Shown: one piece after another, positions 32,079 through 34,101 of the stretch
Position numbering within the stretch: position 1 is the first letter of the stretch
How the letters are laid out: every line of letters starts with the position of its first letter
Source: an uncultured Bacilli bacterium
GTDB taxonomy: Bacteria; Bacillota_I; Bacilli_A; RF39; UBA660
Assembly: GCA_947588685.1 (NCBI GenBank)
Contig: CANPYM010000011.1
Coordinates: forward strand, 1-34,101
Reading direction: 5' to 3'
Length of the DNA stretch: 34,101 bases
Notes under the pieces: generated by a model
Database searches by the model: none
What the model was told of the DNA's origin: nothing
The model's input: the letters and a program-made list of their open reading frames with translations, nothing else
Translations under genes and position numbers: made by a program

Positions 32079-32867
32079 TTAATCAACATTTACGCCCTTA
32101 TTTAATAGTTTATTGCCTATAAAATAAACTATACAAATGTATATGGCATATATACATATTCCTAAAATCATTATACTTTTAATGGCCGTTGAACTTACAA
32201 TCATATTATTAAACACAGACATAATATCAGAATTTAGTAACCCGCCAATATAGATAATTAATAGGGTTATAGCTGAAAATGCCATATAGATTCCATATCC
32301 TATAATAATAGATCTTACTATTTTTAAATTGTTAGATCTATGTCCTATTATAATTCCTAGGGTGCCAACCATTATAATAAGTAAGAATTCAAAGAATATC
32401 GTAACGATTAACACTATTAATAAACTGGAAATAGAGCAGTTTAAGAAAATGGATGAAGATTCTAGTGAATCTTTTAACAAACGCCAACTATTTTCATTTA
32501 AACATACAATAGCTAAACAAGAAATGATAACAATAGCTGAGGTAAGTAAAGTTATGATTGCCGTTAACATCTTTGATAAGAATATTTTATTTTTTGTAAC
32601 GGGAAGGGTATGCGTTAAATAAGATTCATCATCATATATGTTTTTTACAAATCGAGCCCAATTTCTCATAAAACAATTTATTAGTATATTTACGAGCATT
32701 GCTATTGTAATACCAGAGCATATTTTATCTATAATGACTAAAATCAAAGTTTGATCAAATGATTCAATAACTCTTGTAATTATAGCGAAGAAAAAAGCTA
32801 ATATATAAAAGACAATTAGTGGTTTATAACACCATTTTAAATCATATTTAAGTAATTTTTTTAGCAT
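32079..32867 (-). CDS. ABC exporter permease subunit
   Basis: A 262-aa integral membrane protein with six predicted helices in the ABC-2-like arrangement. An N-terminal cytoplasmic start (MLKKLLKYDLKWCYKPL) precedes the first helix, and YLTHTLPVTKNKIFLSK is the coupling-helix region commonly seen in YtrC/D-type permeases. It overlaps the ATPase gene by 7 nt. Likely partner of that ATPase. Substrate unknown; related systems respond to cell-wall antibiotics. Confidence 0.88.
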   Translation of the reverse strand: MLKKLLKYDLKWCYKPLIVFYILAFFFAIITRVIESFDQTLILVIIDKICSGITIAMLVNILINCFMRNWARFVKNIYDDESYLTHTLPVTKNKIFLSKMLTAIITLLTSAIVIISCLAIVCLNENSWRLLKDSLESSSIFLNCSISSLLIVLIVTIFFEFLLIIMVGTLGIIIGHRSNNLKIVRSIIIGYGIYMAFSAITLLIIYIGGLLNSDIMSVFNNMIVSSTAIKSIMILGICIYAIYICIVYFIGNKLLNKGVNVD

Positions 32868-33556
32868 TTAAAACGCCTCCTAAATATTTCATCTATAGAT
32901 GAGTTTTCTTTTTCTCTTAACTCATCAGCTGACGAAGCTAGAACAATACTACCATTATCAATAAATATAACTTCATCAAGTATTCTTTCAATGTCACTAA
33001 TAAGATGCGTAGATATTATGACACTAGCATCCTCATTAAAATTATTTAAAATGGTATCTAGGATATAATCTCTAGTTGCCGGATCCACGCCACCTAGAGG
33101 TTCATCTAATATATAAAGAGAAGCATTTCTTGACATAACTAGGATAAGTTGTAACTTTTCTTGCATACCTTTACTCATTTTAGAAATTTTTGTATCTATA
33201 TCTAGATCTAAATCTTTTATCAATCTTTTAGCTTTTTCAAGATCAAAGTTATCATAAAAGTCCGTAAAATATTCAAGTGTTTGTTTAATTGTCATACTTT
33301 TATCTAAATAAGTTCTTTCTGGTAAATAAGATATAATTTTTTTGCTTTCTACACCAATATTTTTACCATTGACTAAAATCTCCCCACTTGTTGGTGTGAG
33401 TAGGTCATTGATAAGCTTGATTAAGGTTGTTTTACCAGTACCATTTTTTCCTAACAGACCAATAATTTTTCCCCGGGGTATGGTTAGGTTAATATCTTTT
33501 AAGACTTGTTTTTTATCAAAGCTTTTATAAATGCTTTTACACTCTAATAATTCCAT
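32861..33556 (-). CDS. ABC transporter ATPase subunit, YtrB-like
   Basis: A 231-aa nucleotide-binding protein: Walker A GKNGTGKT (36-43), signature MSKGMQEKLQL, Walker B LYILDEPLGGVD and switch STHL. The signature departs from LSGGQ to SKGMQ, which is usual in YtrB/YhcG-type exporters. Its ATG shares one base with the stop of the GntR gene (TAATG), and the ribosome binding site GGAGGAT lies within that gene. Regulator, ATPase and permease make one operon. Confidence 0.95.
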   Translation of the reverse strand: MELLECKSIYKSFDKKQVLKDINLTIPRGKIIGLLGKNGTGKTTLIKLINDLLTPTSGEILVNGKNIGVESKKIISYLPERTYLDKSMTIKQTLEYFTDFYDNFDLEKAKRLIKDLDLDIDTKISKMSKGMQEKLQLILVMSRNASLYILDEPLGGVDPATRDYILDTILNNFNEDASVIISTHLISDIERILDEVIFIDNGSIVLASSADELREKENSSIDEIFRRRFKC

Positions 33557-33915
33557 TATTTATCCTCCTCCTTTAAAAACTCAACTATTTTCTCTTTTAT
33601 AAATCCTAATTCTTGCATTTCCTTTATATATTTTTTAGTTTTTTCTTTGGCATATTTATCTTTAAATTTATTTAGTAGTTTCTCGTCTTTAGTAACATAT
33701 TTTCCGTTTGTTCTTTCGGTATAAATAAGTTTTAAATCTTCAAGTTCGACAAGGGCTTTTTGCATTGTATTAGGATTTACTTTTGTCTTTAGGGCTAAGT
33801 CTCTTACAGATGGTAATTTTTCACCGGGTTTTATTTTTCCCGATATAATATATATTTCTAATTGTTCGACTAATTGGATATATATAGGTCTATCATTATC
33901 AAATATAAAATTCAT
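33556..33915 (-). CDS. GntR-family repressor, YtrA subfamily
   Basis: A 119-aa protein. The winged-helix domain (PIYIQLVEQLEIYIISGKIK, then PSVRDLALKTKVNPNTMQKA) matches GntR, and the short all-helical tail of about 45 residues defines the YtrA subfamily, whose members control an adjacent ABC transporter. The palindrome at 33934-33953, just before the start codon and after the -10, is its likely own operator. GAAGGGAG precedes ATG 33915. Confidence 0.93.
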   Translation of the reverse strand: MNFIFDNDRPIYIQLVEQLEIYIISGKIKPGEKLPSVRDLALKTKVNPNTMQKALVELEDLKLIYTERTNGKYVTKDEKLLNKFKDKYAKEKTKKYIKEMQELGFIKEKIVEFLKEEDK

Positions 33916-33933
33916 ATTTGCTCCCTTCTATGC

Positions 33934-33953
33934 TGTATCATTTGCTTAATACA
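33934..33953 (-). promoter_or_regulatory. YtrA-type operator
   Basis: TGTAT (33934-33938) and ATACA (33949-33953) with a 10-nt centre, directly downstream of the -10 box, as in known YtrA-subfamily operators. Confidence 0.7.
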
Positions 33954-33982
33954 ATAATATAATAAAATTTTTAAAATGTCAA
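33954..33982 (-). promoter_or_regulatory. Promoter of the GntR/ABC operon
   Basis: Minus strand: TTGACA (33982-33977), 17-nt spacer, TATTAT (33959-33954). Confidence 0.85.
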
Positions 33983-33983
33983 T

Positions 33984-34016
33984 ATAAAAAGATTATCAAT
34001 TTTACTTGATAATCTT
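33984..34016 (-). terminator. Terminator of a gene to the right of the window
   Basis: Stem AGATTATCAA (33990-33999) / TTGATAATCT (34006-34015), loop TTTTAC, five T on the minus strand; it lies directly before the GntR promoter. Confidence 0.7.
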
Positions 34017-34101
34017 AATCATATAAATTGACTATCTAAGTTTTGTCAATACTTTTTTCATACTAATATTATATCACGACAAAAATCACGAAAATAGACA
34101 A

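Noticed and set aside
1-34101. CRISPR array or prophage
   Set aside because: No regularly spaced repeats, cas genes, integrase of the tyrosine/serine type, or phage structural genes.

Overview
The window is AT-rich bacterial DNA with strong GGAGG-type ribosome binding sites, textbook TTGACA/TATAAT promoters and many stem-loop/T-run terminators. TGA is used as a normal stop (for example at 14571 and 20060), so this is not the Mycoplasma code. Gene content (short archaeal-type ProRS, phosphoketolase, rubrerythrin, CmpB-type membrane protein, YtrA-type GntR, AhpD-like protein) suggests an anaerobic, fermentative, probably host-associated low-GC member of the Bacillota (Bacilli/Erysipelotrichia or RF39-like). 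That placement is inference; no rRNA is present.

Left flank (1-1780): the 5' part of an IS transposase, then tRNA-Arg(ACG) and tRNA-Pro(TGG) with promoter and terminator, an inverted partial copy of the tRNA-Pro, and a solitary MvaI/BcnI-type restriction endonuclease gene. This looks like a small accessory island at a tRNA locus. Next (1781-5540) comes proS with a roughly 200-nt structured leader carrying a possible leader peptide, and divergently a tandem pair of HipA/CtkA-like kinase-fold proteins.

Middle (5664-16617): a Nudix hydrolase; a cadC-cadA heavy-metal efflux operon with a clear promoter and operator; an unknown protein overlapping a dGTPase-like HD hydrolase; a CmpB-type membrane protein; a membrane-anchored thioredoxin-like protein; an orphan 410-aa protein; rubrerythrin; and a three-gene operon of unknown purpose (83 aa, 601 aa, CNNM/DUF21-CBS membrane protein).

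Right-centre (16718-28408): phosphoketolase, whose terminator also serves a convergent operon of three tandem paralogous proteins with HExxH metallopeptidase motifs and no recognised family. Then an overlapping operon on the minus strand (GNAT, Ig-amidase cell-wall hydrolase, small anchored protein, thioredoxin, dCMP deaminase), a HAD-domain protein, a CAT-fold acetyltransferase and glyA.

Right end (28430-34101): a structured intergenic region, an acyltransferase-3 membrane protein, a CMD/HD/GNAT operon, a second Nudix gene flanked by two copies of the same terminator-plus-promoter module, and a ytrA-like regulator/ABC exporter operon with its palindromic operator.

The parts most worth following up are the three HExxH paralogs, the two HipA-like paralogs, the proS leader, the 83-aa/601-aa/CNNM operon, and the self-protecting hairpin at the IS end.
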